NCBI GenBank assembly: GCA_964427955.1
Contig: CAYRWY010000003.1
Span: 1 to 51,067, forward strand
Source of the DNA: JACRBK01 sp964427955
GTDB taxonomy: Bacteria; Chloroflexota; Anaerolineae; Aggregatilineales; Aggregatilineaceae
Length of the DNA: 51,067 nucleotides
Direction: 5' to 3'
In this document: piece after piece, positions 16,616-24,805 of the stretch
Layout: the number at the start of each line of letters is the position of its first letter
Numbering within the stretch: position 1 is the first letter of the stretch
The notes under the pieces: generated by a model
Databases searched by the model: none
Told to the model about the DNA's origin: nothing
The model's input: only the letters and a program-made list of their open reading frames with translations
Position numbers and translations under genes: made by a program

Positions 16616-18016
16616 GTGACCACTTATCATATCGGCATGGTTGGCCTGGGTGTCATGGGAGCCAACCTGGCGCGTAATTTTGTTTCGCACGGGTTCAGCG
16701 TGGCGGGCTACGATCTCGACGCCGCCAAACGCGCGGCCTTCGACCAGCACGCCAGCGAAGGGCCGTTGGCCAGCTTTGCCGACGTCAACCAGTTCCTTGA
16801 GGCGCTCGACCAGCCGCGCCGGATTATCCTCCTGGTGCCCGACAAGGCCGTAGACAGCGCGATTGCTTCGCTCCAGCCCCACCTGACCAGCGGGGACCTG
16901 CTGCTCGACCTGGGCAACAGCTTCTTCCTCGAAACCGAGCGGCGCTCGATTGCCCTGGAAAAAGAGGGGCTGTTGTTCATCGGCAGCGGCATTTCGGGCG
17001 GCGAAAAAGGGGCGCTGCGTGGACCGGCCATCATGCCCGGCGGCCAGCGTGACGCCTACACCCTGGTCGAACCGGCCTTTCGCGCCGTCGCCGCCAAAGT
17101 CAACGGCGATCCGTGCGTGACCTACATCGGGCCGCGCGGGGCGGGACATTACGTCAAGATGGTGCACAACGGGATCGAATATGGCATCATGCAGTTGATC
17201 GGCGAGACGTACGATCTCCTCAAACGCGGCATTGGGGCCACCGCCGACGAGCTGCACCAGTGGTTCAGCGAATGGAACCAGGCCGAGTTGAACTCGTACC
17301 TGATCGAGATCACCGCCGCCATCTTCGCCCACCGCGATCCGGATTCCGGCCAGCCGCTGGTCGAGTTGATGCTCGACGAAGCGCAGCAAAAAGGGACCGG
17401 CAAATGGACCAGCCAGAACGCGCTGGACCTGGGCGTGCCGACGCACACCATCAACGCCGCGGTCGAAGGCCGGATCATCTCCGCGCTGAAGACCGAGCGG
17501 GTCGCCGCCGCGAAAGTCTTCAAGGGGCCAGACACGACCTACCAGGGCAGCCGTGAAACACTGGTACAGAACGTGCGCGGAGCACTGTTCGCCGCCCTGC
17601 TCACCGCCTATGCCCAGGGCATCGCGCTGATGCAGACGGCCAGCCACGATTACCATTTCGACCTGAATATCGAAGACATTGCCCGCATCTGGCGCGGCGG
17701 GTGCATCATCCGCGCGGGAATGCTGGAAGACATCCGGCAGGCGTACCGGAACCAGCCCGATCTGCCCAACCTGATGCTGGCCGACGTGTTCCGCACGGCC
17801 ATCGAGGCGCGGCAGGCGGCCTGGCGCGCGACGATCCAGACCGCGGTGGGTCTCGGCATCCCCGTACCCGGCATGGCGGCCTCGCTGGCCTATTTCGACG
17901 CTTACCGCACCGGGCGCCTGCCCGCCAATCTGACGCAGGCTCAGCGCGACTTCTTTGGCTCGCACACCTACCGCCGCATCGACCGGGACGGCGTGTTCCA
18001 CACGGAATGGGAGTAA
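16616..18016 (+). CDS. gnd: 6-phosphogluconate dehydrogenase, decarboxylating
   Basis: A 466-residue enzyme of the oxidative pentose phosphate pathway (6-phosphogluconate plus NADP+ to ribulose 5-phosphate, CO2 and NADPH). Rossmann motif IGMVGLGVMGANLARNF at the N-terminus; signature GISGGEKGALRGPAIMPGG; catalytic region GAGHYVKMVHNGIEYGIMQ with Lys and Asn; C-terminal helical domain with GTGKWTSQNALDLGVP and TAQRDFFGSHTYRR. Length is standard for the long (about 470) form. Start is GTG with AAGGAGA 11 bases upstream. A paralogous dehydrogenase starts 6 bases after its stop, so the two form an operon. Confidence 0.95.
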   Translation: MTTYHIGMVGLGVMGANLARNFVSHGFSVAGYDLDAAKRAAFDQHASEGPLASFADVNQFLEALDQPRRIILLVPDKAVDSAIASLQPHLTSGDLLLDLGNSFFLETERRSIALEKEGLLFIGSGISGGEKGALRGPAIMPGGQRDAYTLVEPAFRAVAAKVNGDPCVTYIGPRGAGHYVKMVHNGIEYGIMQLIGETYDLLKRGIGATADELHQWFSEWNQAELNSYLIEITAAIFAHRDPDSGQPLVELMLDEAQQKGTGKWTSQNALDLGVPTHTINAAVEGRIISALKTERVAAAKVFKGPDTTYQGSRETLVQNVRGALFAALLTAYAQGIALMQTASHDYHFDLNIEDIARIWRGGCIIRAGMLEDIRQAYRNQPDLPNLMLADVFRTAIEARQAAWRATIQTAVGLGIPVPGMAASLAYFDAYRTGRLPANLTQAQRDFFGSHTYRRIDRDGVFHTEWE

Positions 18017-18022
18017 ACAATC

Positions 18023-18928
18023 ATGGCAAAAGTTGGTTACATCGGCCTGGGATTGATGGGATCGTCCATCGCCCGCAACCTGATGAAGGCGGGCAACACG
18101 CTGGTCGTGCACAACCGCAGCCGGGCGATTGTCGATCAGTTGGTCAGCGAAGGGGCGACCGCGGCCACGTCCCCGCGCGAAGTCGCGGAACAGTGTGATT
18201 TCGTCTTCACCAACCTCCCCGACTCGCCCGACGTCGAGCAGGTCGATCTCGGTCCGAACGGGATCATCGAAGGCGCGCACCCCGGCCTGATCGTCATCGA
18301 CAACAGCACGATCAAGTCGGAGACCGCCCGTCAGATCGCCGCCGCGTTCGAAAAAGTCGGTGTGGCGTCGCTGGACGCCCCGGTGAGCGGGGGCGACATC
18401 GGCGCGCGGGCGGGCACGCTCAGCATCATGGTCGGCGGGCCGCAGACAGCCTTCGACCGGGCGATGCCGCTGTTCCAGGCGATGGGCAAAACGGTGGTCT
18501 GGGTGGGCGAGAGCGGCGCGGGGCAGATCGCCAAAGCCGCCAACCAGATCGTGGTGGCCGGGACGATGGTCGCAATGGCCGAAGCCCTGGTCCTCGCGCA
18601 GAAATCCGGCGTGGACCCGGCGCGCGTCGTGCAGGCGATCAGCCGCGGCGCGGCGCAGTGCTGGGCGCTGGACAACAAGCCGCCCAAGATTTTCTCGCGC
18701 AACCTGGGGCCGGGCTTCAAAGCGTACATGCAGGCCAAAGACCTGAAGATCGTGATCGACACCGGGCGCACCTACCAGGTTCCGCTGCCGCTGACCGCCA
18801 TCTCGCACCAGTTGTATGAGGCGATGGTCAGCATGGGCAATGGCGGGCTGGACAACAGTGCCGTGATCACGGTTCTGGAGGCGCTGGCCCAGGTCGTGGT
18901 CGGACAGGCCGACGAACCGGCGGAATAA
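18023..18928 (+). CDS. 3-hydroxyisobutyrate dehydrogenase / tartronate semialdehyde reductase family protein
   Basis: A 301-residue beta-hydroxyacid dehydrogenase. N-terminal NAD(P) motif VGYIGLGLMGSSIARNLMKAG; substrate motif DAPVSGGDIGARAGTLSIMVGG; catalytic Lys in GQIAKAANQIVVAG. These match the GarR/MmsB family. The exact substrate (3-hydroxyisobutyrate, tartronate semialdehyde, succinic semialdehyde) cannot be chosen from sequence. It lies 6 bases after gnd and is distantly homologous to it; a gnd-linked role in sugar-acid metabolism is inference. Confidence 0.88.
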   Translation: MAKVGYIGLGLMGSSIARNLMKAGNTLVVHNRSRAIVDQLVSEGATAATSPREVAEQCDFVFTNLPDSPDVEQVDLGPNGIIEGAHPGLIVIDNSTIKSETARQIAAAFEKVGVASLDAPVSGGDIGARAGTLSIMVGGPQTAFDRAMPLFQAMGKTVVWVGESGAGQIAKAANQIVVAGTMVAMAEALVLAQKSGVDPARVVQAISRGAAQCWALDNKPPKIFSRNLGPGFKAYMQAKDLKIVIDTGRTYQVPLPLTAISHQLYEAMVSMGNGGLDNSAVITVLEALAQVVVGQADEPAE

Positions 18929-18939
18929 CCGGGAAGATT

Positions 18940-18986
18940 TGCTACAATCTGATCAGCGCGCCCGCCCGATGTGAGCGCGCTGATCA
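18940..18986 (+). promoter_or_regulatory. Extended -10 element followed by a 12-bp inverted repeat upstream of the M50 gene
   Basis: TGC-TACAAT (18940-18948) looks like an extended -10. Immediately downstream, TGATCAGCGCGC (18950-18961) and GCGCGCTGATCA (18975-18986) form a perfect 12-bp inverted repeat with a 13-base loop. No T-run follows. It could be a terminator of the gnd operon, an operator at the transcription start of the M50 gene, or a leader hairpin. Confidence 0.5.
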
Positions 18987-19009
18987 CTGGATTGCACGCG
19001 GAGGACGCT

Positions 19010-19708
19010 TTGAACTCTCTTACCATCGAAATCCTGCTGGGGCGCATCCTCGGCCTGGTCATCGGCTTCACGCTGCACGAATGGGGGCACGCCTGGGCCG
19101 CGAACCGGCTGGGCGACCGGACGCCCTACTACCAGGGACGCCTGACGCTCGATCCGCGCGCGCACATCGAACCCATCGGCATGGTGATGGCGCTCATCGC
19201 GGGCTTCGGCTGGGCCAAGCCCGTCCCGATCAACCCCCGCGCCTTCTATCCCAACGAAAAGCGCGACCTGGTGCTGGTGTCGCTGGCCGGTCCGGTGATG
19301 AACCTGATCATCGCGCTGGTAGTGGGCCTGGTGATCCGGGTGATGACCCTGACCACCCTCCTGGAAAGCTACGCCGGGGGATCGATTGGCTATGGCGTCG
19401 GCTCCACGGGAATTTTCACGTTCATCTACCACGTTCTGGCCGCGGTGGTCCTGTTCAACCTGGTCATGTTCCTGTTCAACCTGCTGCCCTTCGCCCCGCT
19501 GGATGGCTATAAAATCGCGGTCAATACCCTGCCCTACCAATACAGCGATTGGCTGATCCGCTATGAGCGCGAGACCACGCTGGCGTTGATGCTGCTGCTC
19601 ATGGCGGGCGTGATCAGTTATGGGCGGCTGAATGTCCTGTGGATCGTGCTGGGGCCGCCGCTGCGGGTGCTGTACGAGCTGTTCACCCGCTTCTACCTGC
19701 CCTTTTAG
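19010..19708 (+). CDS. M50-family (site-2-protease-like) membrane metalloprotease
   Basis: A 232-residue membrane protein with about five hydrophobic segments. Zinc motif HEWGH in the first helix (LVIGFTLHEWGHAWAANRLGD) and a second metal-ligand region LFNLLPFAPLDGYKI, corresponding to the NPDG motif. This is the minimal, PDZ-less M50B form common in thermophiles and Chloroflexota; targets are unknown. TTG 19010 is chosen because GGAGG sits 5 bases upstream; an upstream in-frame GTG (18971) lies inside the inverted repeat and has no ribosome-binding site. The HD-domain gene starts 5 bases after its stop. Confidence 0.88.
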   Translation: MNSLTIEILLGRILGLVIGFTLHEWGHAWAANRLGDRTPYYQGRLTLDPRAHIEPIGMVMALIAGFGWAKPVPINPRAFYPNEKRDLVLVSLAGPVMNLIIALVVGLVIRVMTLTTLLESYAGGSIGYGVGSTGIFTFIYHVLAAVVLFNLVMFLFNLLPFAPLDGYKIAVNTLPYQYSDWLIRYERETTLALMLLLMAGVISYGRLNVLWIVLGPPLRVLYELFTRFYLPF

Positions 19709-19713
19709 CCCGC

Positions 19714-20217
19714 ATGAGCGCAGCGTATCGATTCCGCCAGGGAGTGCGGGCGCTAGCGGCCTGGTTCAGCACCGTGGACGACGATCTGGCCCGGCAGTAT
19801 TTGACCCCGGACTTGTTCGTCCTGTACCGGCGGATGCGGCGCACCGAGCGGCAGCACAGTGTGCGTGTGCTGCAAGAGTTGATCGCTCGCGGCGCAACGC
19901 AGCCCGACCTGCTGACCGCGGCTCTGCTGCACGACGTCGGCAAAAGCCGCACGCACTTTTTTCTGCCGGAGAAAGTGCTGGTCGTGCTCGTCCGCGCCGC
20001 CGCGCCGCACCGGATGCAGCAGTGGGGCAGCGGTCCCGCGCAGGGCTGGCGGCGTCCCTTTGCGGTCAGCGTGCAGCACCCGGCCTGGGGCGCGGAGATG
20101 GTCGCCGCGGCGGGCGGTTCACCCCGGGCGGTGGATCTGATCCGGCGACATGCCGAGCCAGCCGCCGACACCGATCCGCTGCTCCGCGCGCTGCAAGCCG
20201 TCGATGATCAGAATTGA
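19714..20217 (+). CDS. HD-domain protein
   Basis: A 167-residue protein with the metal-dependent phosphohydrolase signature: H in QHSVRVLQELI, LLHDVGKSRTHF (HD pair), then H in VQHPAWGAEMVAAAGG and IRRHAEP. This arrangement matches small HD domains that hydrolyse nucleotides or phosphoesters. The substrate is unknown. The ATG lies 5 bases after the M50 stop, so coupling is likely. Confidence 0.8.
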   Translation: MSAAYRFRQGVRALAAWFSTVDDDLARQYLTPDLFVLYRRMRRTERQHSVRVLQELIARGATQPDLLTAALLHDVGKSRTHFFLPEKVLVVLVRAAAPHRMQQWGSGPAQGWRRPFAVSVQHPAWGAEMVAAAGGSPRAVDLIRRHAEPAADTDPLLRALQAVDDQN

Positions 20218-20281
20218 GCCTCGTCAGCCCTTGGCGCGTAGAATCAGTAGATTATCCATTTGATTGAAAAAGGAACCCATC

Positions 20282-21313
20282 ATGCACGTTAACGTCTGTG
20301 TGATCGGATTGGACCGGGTGAGCACCTCGCTGGCGCTGGCGCTCAAACGTTATCAGAACCAGTCCAAAGCCCAGCATACTTTTACGATCATCGGCACCGA
20401 CCCGCTGGCCCAGCCGATGAAAGCCGCTCAAAAACTGGGGGCGCTCGACAATTTCGACATCAAACTTCTCAAAGCGGTCGAAAATGCCGACCTGATCATC
20501 ATGAATGCTCCGCTCGGTCAGGTCGAAGAGAAGTACATCGCGCTGGGGTCGGAACTGAAGTCGGGTGCCGTGGTGCTCGATCTCACGCCGTTCAAACAGC
20601 CGGTGATCGAGTGGGCCGGGGAGCATTTCCCGAAAAACAAGCAGGGGATGCCGCTGGCCTACGTGGTGGGCATCACGCCGATCATCAACGCCAAAGGACT
20701 GTATAACGCCGACAACAGCCCCGACGCCGCGACCGCCGACCTGTTCGAAGAAGCCGAATTCCTGGTCGCGCCCGATGCGAAGTGCCCCAGCGAAGCGATC
20801 ACGCTGGCCGAGGACGTGATCCGGCTGGTGGGCGGCCAGCCGCGCTTCATGGACCCGGTCGAACACGACGGCCTGATCGCCGCGACCGAAGGACTCCCCA
20901 ACCTGTTGGGCAGCGCCGTATTCTACTACCTCCAGCAGTCCGAGGGCTGGCCCGAACTGCGCCGGATGGTGAATCCATCCCTGGCCCTGGCTATGCAAAG
21001 TCTGCGCACGCAGAAACCGGAAGATGGCTTCGCGTTGTTCAGCCGGAACCGCGAAAACCTGGTGCGCCACCTGGAAGGGCTGATCGGCGTGCTGGACGAG
21101 ATCCGCGATACGCTGGTCGAAAACGATCCCGAACGGCTGGAAGTTTATTTGGGGCGCGTCGCCAAAGAATGGGAAAAATGGGACATCAAGCGCCACAGTG
21201 GCCGGTGGGACGAGACGCCCAAGATCGAGGCGCTGGCCGGGCCGTTAGGCTCGATGGGCTTCCTGTCGCCGAAACGGCGCAAGCGCAGTGAAGACGAAGA
21301 CGAGGACGAATAA
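20282..21313 (+). CDS. TyrA-like (prephenate dehydrogenase superfamily) NAD-binding protein
   Basis: A 343-residue protein with a Rossmann-like N-terminus (VNVCVIGLDRVSTSLALALK), an acidic strand end (IIGTDP), ADLIIMNAPLGQVEE, and a helical C-terminal dimerisation domain resembling prephenate dehydrogenase (HDGLIAATEGLPNLLGSAVFYY). The usual glycine-rich GxGxxG is degenerate (GLDRVS), so cofactor binding or activity may differ. The C-terminus is highly charged (KRRKRSEDEDEDE). ATG 20282 is chosen because AAAAAGGA precedes it at 8 bases; an in-frame TTG at 20264 is less likely. The stop ends 2 bases from the 3' end of the convergent tRNA-Sec. Role in tyrosine synthesis is uncertain. Confidence 0.65.
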   Translation: MHVNVCVIGLDRVSTSLALALKRYQNQSKAQHTFTIIGTDPLAQPMKAAQKLGALDNFDIKLLKAVENADLIIMNAPLGQVEEKYIALGSELKSGAVVLDLTPFKQPVIEWAGEHFPKNKQGMPLAYVVGITPIINAKGLYNADNSPDAATADLFEEAEFLVAPDAKCPSEAITLAEDVIRLVGGQPRFMDPVEHDGLIAATEGLPNLLGSAVFYYLQQSEGWPELRRMVNPSLALAMQSLRTQKPEDGFALFSRNRENLVRHLEGLIGVLDEIRDTLVENDPERLEVYLGRVAKEWEKWDIKRHSGRWDETPKIEALAGPLGSMGFLSPKRRKRSEDEDEDE

Positions 21314-21315
21314 GG

Positions 21316-21411
21316 CGGGAGTGTATGGGAGTCGAACCCACCGCGGCCCGCGCTGAGCGACCCGCCGCCGATTTTGAAGACCGGGAAGCCCACCAGGACT
21401 TAGACACTCCC
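21316..21411 (-). tRNA. selC: tRNA-Sec (selenocysteine, anticodon UCA)
   Basis: Read on the minus strand, an 8-bp acceptor stem (GGGAGTGT / ACACTCCC) with discriminator G is followed by a 6-bp D stem with a 4-base loop (AAGTCC TGGT GGGCTT), an anticodon arm CCGGT-CTTCAAA-ATCGG with anticodon TCA at 21375-21377, a long variable arm (GCGGC...GCCGC) and a T arm GTGGG-TTCGACT-CCCAT. The 8+5 acceptor/T stack, 6-bp D stem and UCA anticodon are specific to bacterial tRNA-Sec. No CCA is encoded. It follows selA and selB on the same strand. Confidence 0.96.
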
Positions 21412-21477
21412 ACGTCCACTATAACGCAAACTGGGCCGGAGGGCTATAACCGTTGCAGAAGTTGATCCAGGGTTTTT

Positions 21478-21528
21478 CGTAGGGGTAGGGCTTGCCCTAC
21501 CCAGGGCAAGGCAAGCCTTGCCCCTACG
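21478..21528. repeat. REP-like palindromic element between selB and selC
   Basis: A 51-base imperfect palindrome with outer arms CGTAGGGG / CCCCTACG and inner arms GGGCTTGCC / GGCAAGCC. This form (GTAGGGGCAAGGC...) resembles short palindromic repeats scattered through many Chloroflexota and cyanobacterial genomes. No second copy was seen in this window. As RNA it would fold into one long hairpin. Confidence 0.65.
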
Positions 21529-21567
21529 GAACCAATGGTGTACCTCAGCCGACGTGTAGCCCTCCCC

Positions 21568-23445
21568 CTAGCTCAACAGCCGCTCCCAGCGGCCTGACCC
21601 AATCACGCGCTCATCCCCTTTACGGCGGGTGATCCCCAAAGCGTCGAGGCGCTCCAAAAAATCGAGCGCATAGCGGCGCGTCGTCTGAAAGTGATCGCGC
21701 AGCACGGCGACGGTCAGCGGCTCACCCCGTTCCAGGGTTTCACGGGCGAAATCGATCCAGGCGCGCAGCACATCCGGCGCCAGCAGCACCTCGTCGCTGA
21801 TCCGGACCAGTTCGCCACGCTCGATCAGGGCCGTCAACACCGCCTCGCCGACGATTTCGCGGGATTGGGTGGCGGTCGGCGGCGTGTGCGGCTGCCGCTC
21901 GAATTCGCGCCGGAGCTGGTTCAAGGCAGCGGTCTGGGCGGGTGTGAAGCGAACCTCGTGGTCCGGCAGCCGGAGCGTACCGTTCGACTCGATCACGACC
22001 TGCCCCTCGTCCACCAGCGCCGCCAGGACCAGGTCAAAGACCTCTGGTTCCAGGCGCAGCCCACTGCGCAGCGTATCACGCGGCATTCCCCTGCGCAGCG
22101 GCTCGGCAGCATGGAAATCGGCCAGGCTCGCGACCGTGCGCTGGACCAGGCGATCCCAGTTCTGGGCGTGAATGATCCACTCCTGGCCCAACTGCCGCGC
22201 TCGTCCCGTCTCTAGCGCCCGATCCAGCAGGGTCGGGTCCAGCGGCACCGCCGCGCGTTTTACCGGCCCCTGCGCATCCGCCAGAGCGAGCAGCCCGACC
22301 GTGAACGGATCGCCCTTCATCAATTCCTCGAAGCGCCGCACGACCTCCGGTCTGAAGCGCTTCCAACGCTGTCCCGGCGCGGTATCCAGGATCACACCGC
22401 CGCCGATGGTCTCCGGCGGAGAAGGGCGGCGCAGAATGTAGCGATCCCCATAGGCCGCGACGAGCGGGCTGTCCAGCCGGACCTGAATCCAGCTTTGCTC
22501 GCCGGGCAGCACGCGCTCTTTGTCCAGAAGGCGGACGCGGCCCGACACTTCGGCGGCGCCGACGAACAGCTTGACCGGATCGTCATGTTCGAGCGGCAAA
22601 TGCGCGCCAGGCAAATAGCGCAGCCAGGCATCGATCAGCGTGGTGGGGTGCCACGCGCCGGGCAAACCCAGCACGTTCCCCCGCGCCAGGTCAGGTTTCT
22701 CGACGCCGCGCAGGTTCACAGCAACCCGCTGCCCCGGCCCCGCCTCTTCGACGCTTTGCTCGTGCGATTGCAGCCCGCGCACCCGCGCCCGGAGGCCTGA
22801 CGGCTGGACTTCGACCTCCTGGCCCACGGCCAGCCGCCCATCCAGCAGCGTGCCGGTGGCCACCACGCCAAAGCCGCTGATGGTGAAAACGCGGTCAATC
22901 GGGAGACGGGGATTCCCCAGGTCGGGCCGCGACGGCTGCCGCTCCAAAATGCCGGTGAGCGCCGCGACCAGTCGATCCAGCCCCTCCCCGGTGCGCGCCG
23001 ACACCGGGATGATCGGCTGGCCGTCGAGGATCGTGCCCTGCACCGTCTCCATGATGTCGAGCTGCACCAATTCCAGCCAATCGGGGTCGCGGACGAGGTC
23101 CGTTTTCGTCAGGGCGATCAAGCCGGTGGGGATCGCCAGCAAGTCGAGGATGGCCAAATGCTCGCGGGTCTGGGGCATGACACCTTCATCCGCCGCGATC
23201 ACCAGCATCGCCGCGTCGATGCCCCCCACTCCGGCCAGCATATTTTCGATGAAATCCCGGTGTCCTGGCACGTCGATGATCCCGATGCGCTCGCCGTTGG
23301 GCAGATCGAGCCAGGCGAAGCCAAGATCGATGGTCATCTCGCGCAGTTGTTCTTCGGCCAACCGGTCCGGGTTGATCCCGGTCAGGGCATAGGTCAGCGT
23401 CGATTTACCATGATCGACGTGTCCGGCAGTTCCAATCACATGCAT
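21568..23445 (-). CDS. selB: Selenocysteine-specific elongation factor SelB
   Basis: A 625-residue GTPase that carries Sec-tRNA to UGA codons marked by a SECIS hairpin. G1 GTAGHVDHGKSTL at residues about 6-18, G3 DVPGHRDF, G4 LTKTDLV, G5 VSARTGEG. EF-Tu-like domains II and III follow (RVFTISGFGVVATGTLLDGRLAVG), and the C-terminal 250 residues are the winged-helix array that binds SECIS RNA (LLDRALETGRARQLG...; LDFLERLDALGITRRKGDERVI at the end). Length fits the family (610-640). It starts 3 bases after the selA stop, an operon arrangement, and selC lies 157 bases further on. Confidence 0.96.
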   Translation of the reverse strand: MHVIGTAGHVDHGKSTLTYALTGINPDRLAEEQLREMTIDLGFAWLDLPNGERIGIIDVPGHRDFIENMLAGVGGIDAAMLVIAADEGVMPQTREHLAILDLLAIPTGLIALTKTDLVRDPDWLELVQLDIMETVQGTILDGQPIIPVSARTGEGLDRLVAALTGILERQPSRPDLGNPRLPIDRVFTISGFGVVATGTLLDGRLAVGQEVEVQPSGLRARVRGLQSHEQSVEEAGPGQRVAVNLRGVEKPDLARGNVLGLPGAWHPTTLIDAWLRYLPGAHLPLEHDDPVKLFVGAAEVSGRVRLLDKERVLPGEQSWIQVRLDSPLVAAYGDRYILRRPSPPETIGGGVILDTAPGQRWKRFRPEVVRRFEELMKGDPFTVGLLALADAQGPVKRAAVPLDPTLLDRALETGRARQLGQEWIIHAQNWDRLVQRTVASLADFHAAEPLRRGMPRDTLRSGLRLEPEVFDLVLAALVDEGQVVIESNGTLRLPDHEVRFTPAQTAALNQLRREFERQPHTPPTATQSREIVGEAVLTALIERGELVRISDEVLLAPDVLRAWIDFARETLERGEPLTVAVLRDHFQTTRRYALDFLERLDALGITRRKGDERVIGSGRWERLLS

Positions 23446-23448
23446 GAT

Positions 23449-24783
23449 TTATATCGCTTTCAGGGCGGAGATCACGAGTTCATCCTGTTCGGGCAGCACG
23501 GTGCGCGGATCGAGCAGCAGCCGGTCCTCCGCCACGCGCGCGATCACCGGCGGGTGCTGCTGGCGCAGGCGAGCGGCGGCAGCATTGGGCTGCTCGACAG
23601 CCGCCGCCAGCGCCCAGGTGGGCAGCGTGTCGCCCGGCAGGCTTCCCCCGCCGACGGTCGATGCCGAGCGTACGACTTCCCCGCCCGCCGCCGCAGCCCA
23701 GGCGTCGGCACGAGCGCGCAGCACTTCCAACGAGGCCCCGATCATGCGCCAGACCGGGATCGCGTCTAACGCCTCGCCGCGCCGGTAGTGTTCCAGCGTC
23801 GCACCCAGCCCGGCCAGGCACAGCTTGTCCGCCCGCACGGCGCGGGCCAGTGGGTGGCGCTTCAGGGCCTCGATCCACTCGCGCCGCCCCACGACGATCC
23901 CGGCCTGCGGCCCGCCGAGCAGCTTGTCGCCGCTGAACAGGACGAGATCGGCCCCCGCCGCCAGGCTCTCCTGGACCACCGGCTCATGCGACAGCCCAAA
24001 CGGCGCGGTGTCCAGCAGCGCCCCGCTGCCGAGGTCGTCGATCACGATCAGGCTGCGCTCGTGGGCCAACGCCACCAGTTCTTCCAGCGCCACCGCCTCG
24101 GTAAAGCCAATCACTTTGAAATTGGAAGGATGCGCGCGTACGATGGCGGCGGTATTGGGCGTGATCGCGCGGGTGTAATCGCCCAGGTGGGTGCGGTTGG
24201 TGGTACCCACTTCGACCATCACCGCGCCGCTTTGCGCCATCACGTCCGGGATGCGGAACGCACCGCCGATCTCGACCAGTTGGCCGCGGCTAATGATGGC
24301 TTCGCGCCCCTGTACGAGCGCCGTCAAGGCCAGCAGCACGCCCGCCGCGTTGTTATTGACGACCAGCGCCGCCTCCGCCCCGGTCACCTCGACGAGAATG
24401 CGCTCGATGTGCCGGTCGCGCTGGCCGCGCGTGCCGGGTTCGAGATCGTATTCGAGCGTGCTGTACCCTTCGCCCACCGCCCGCACCGCCTCCTGGGCCG
24501 CCGCCGAGAGCGGCGCGCGTCCCAGGTTGGTATGAATGATCACGCCGGTGGCGTTGATCACGGGCAGCAGGGTGGGACGAAAGTCACGCGCCAGGATGTC
24601 GGCAGCGGCGCTCACCAGGGCCGCGCCACTGGGGACAGGCTGACCTTGCAGGACAGCCTGCCGCGCCTGATCGACCACGCGGCGCAAAGCACGGACCGTC
24701 TGATCATGGCCGTAGCGGCTCACGAGCGGCGTACTGTCACGCAGCAGCGCGTCGATGGCGGGTAAATGTCGTGGAGAAGTCAT
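23449..24783 (-). CDS. selA: L-seryl-tRNA(Sec) selenium transferase SelA
   Basis: A 444-residue PLP enzyme converting Ser-tRNA(Sec) to Sec-tRNA(Sec) with selenophosphate. The N-terminal helical domain (LPAIDALLRDSTPLVSRYGH) recognises the tRNA; the family motifs NATGVIIHTNLGRAPLS, VVNNNAAGVLLAL and the PLP-Lys region LVLFSGDKLLGGPQAGI are all present. ATG 24783 is chosen; a longer in-frame start at 24822 would lie inside the terminator of the upstream operon. No purine-rich ribosome-binding site is visible, and a TATAAT stands 6 bases upstream of the ATG, which suggests a leaderless or very short-leader transcript. Confidence 0.95.
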   Translation of the reverse strand: MTSPRHLPAIDALLRDSTPLVSRYGHDQTVRALRRVVDQARQAVLQGQPVPSGAALVSAAADILARDFRPTLLPVINATGVIIHTNLGRAPLSAAAQEAVRAVGEGYSTLEYDLEPGTRGQRDRHIERILVEVTGAEAALVVNNNAAGVLLALTALVQGREAIISRGQLVEIGGAFRIPDVMAQSGAVMVEVGTTNRTHLGDYTRAITPNTAAIVRAHPSNFKVIGFTEAVALEELVALAHERSLIVIDDLGSGALLDTAPFGLSHEPVVQESLAAGADLVLFSGDKLLGGPQAGIVVGRREWIEALKRHPLARAVRADKLCLAGLGATLEHYRRGEALDAIPVWRMIGASLEVLRARADAWAAAAGGEVVRSASTVGGGSLPGDTLPTWALAAAVEQPNAAAARLRQQHPPVIARVAEDRLLLDPRTVLPEQDELVISALKAI

Positions 24784-24789
24784 AAGGTG

Positions 24790-24795
24790 ATTATA
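24790..24795 (-). promoter_or_regulatory. Candidate -10 box for selAB
   Basis: TATAAT on the minus strand ends 6 bases before the selA ATG, placing transcription start at or near the start codon. The -35 region would fall inside the preceding terminator and has no good match. Confidence 0.4.
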
Positions 24796-24805
24796 GCCGA
24801 TGATG

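Noticed and set aside
16334..18808. 824-codon open frame on the minus strand
   Set aside because: It is wholly antisense to gnd and the 3-hydroxyisobutyrate dehydrogenase homologue. Its translation is low-complexity (His/Asp/Arg/Gly-rich) with no domain, as expected from GC-rich codon shadowing.
18971..19009. GTG start for the M50 protease
   Set aside because: It lies inside a perfect inverted repeat and has no ribosome-binding site, whereas TTG 19010 has GGAGG at 5 bases.
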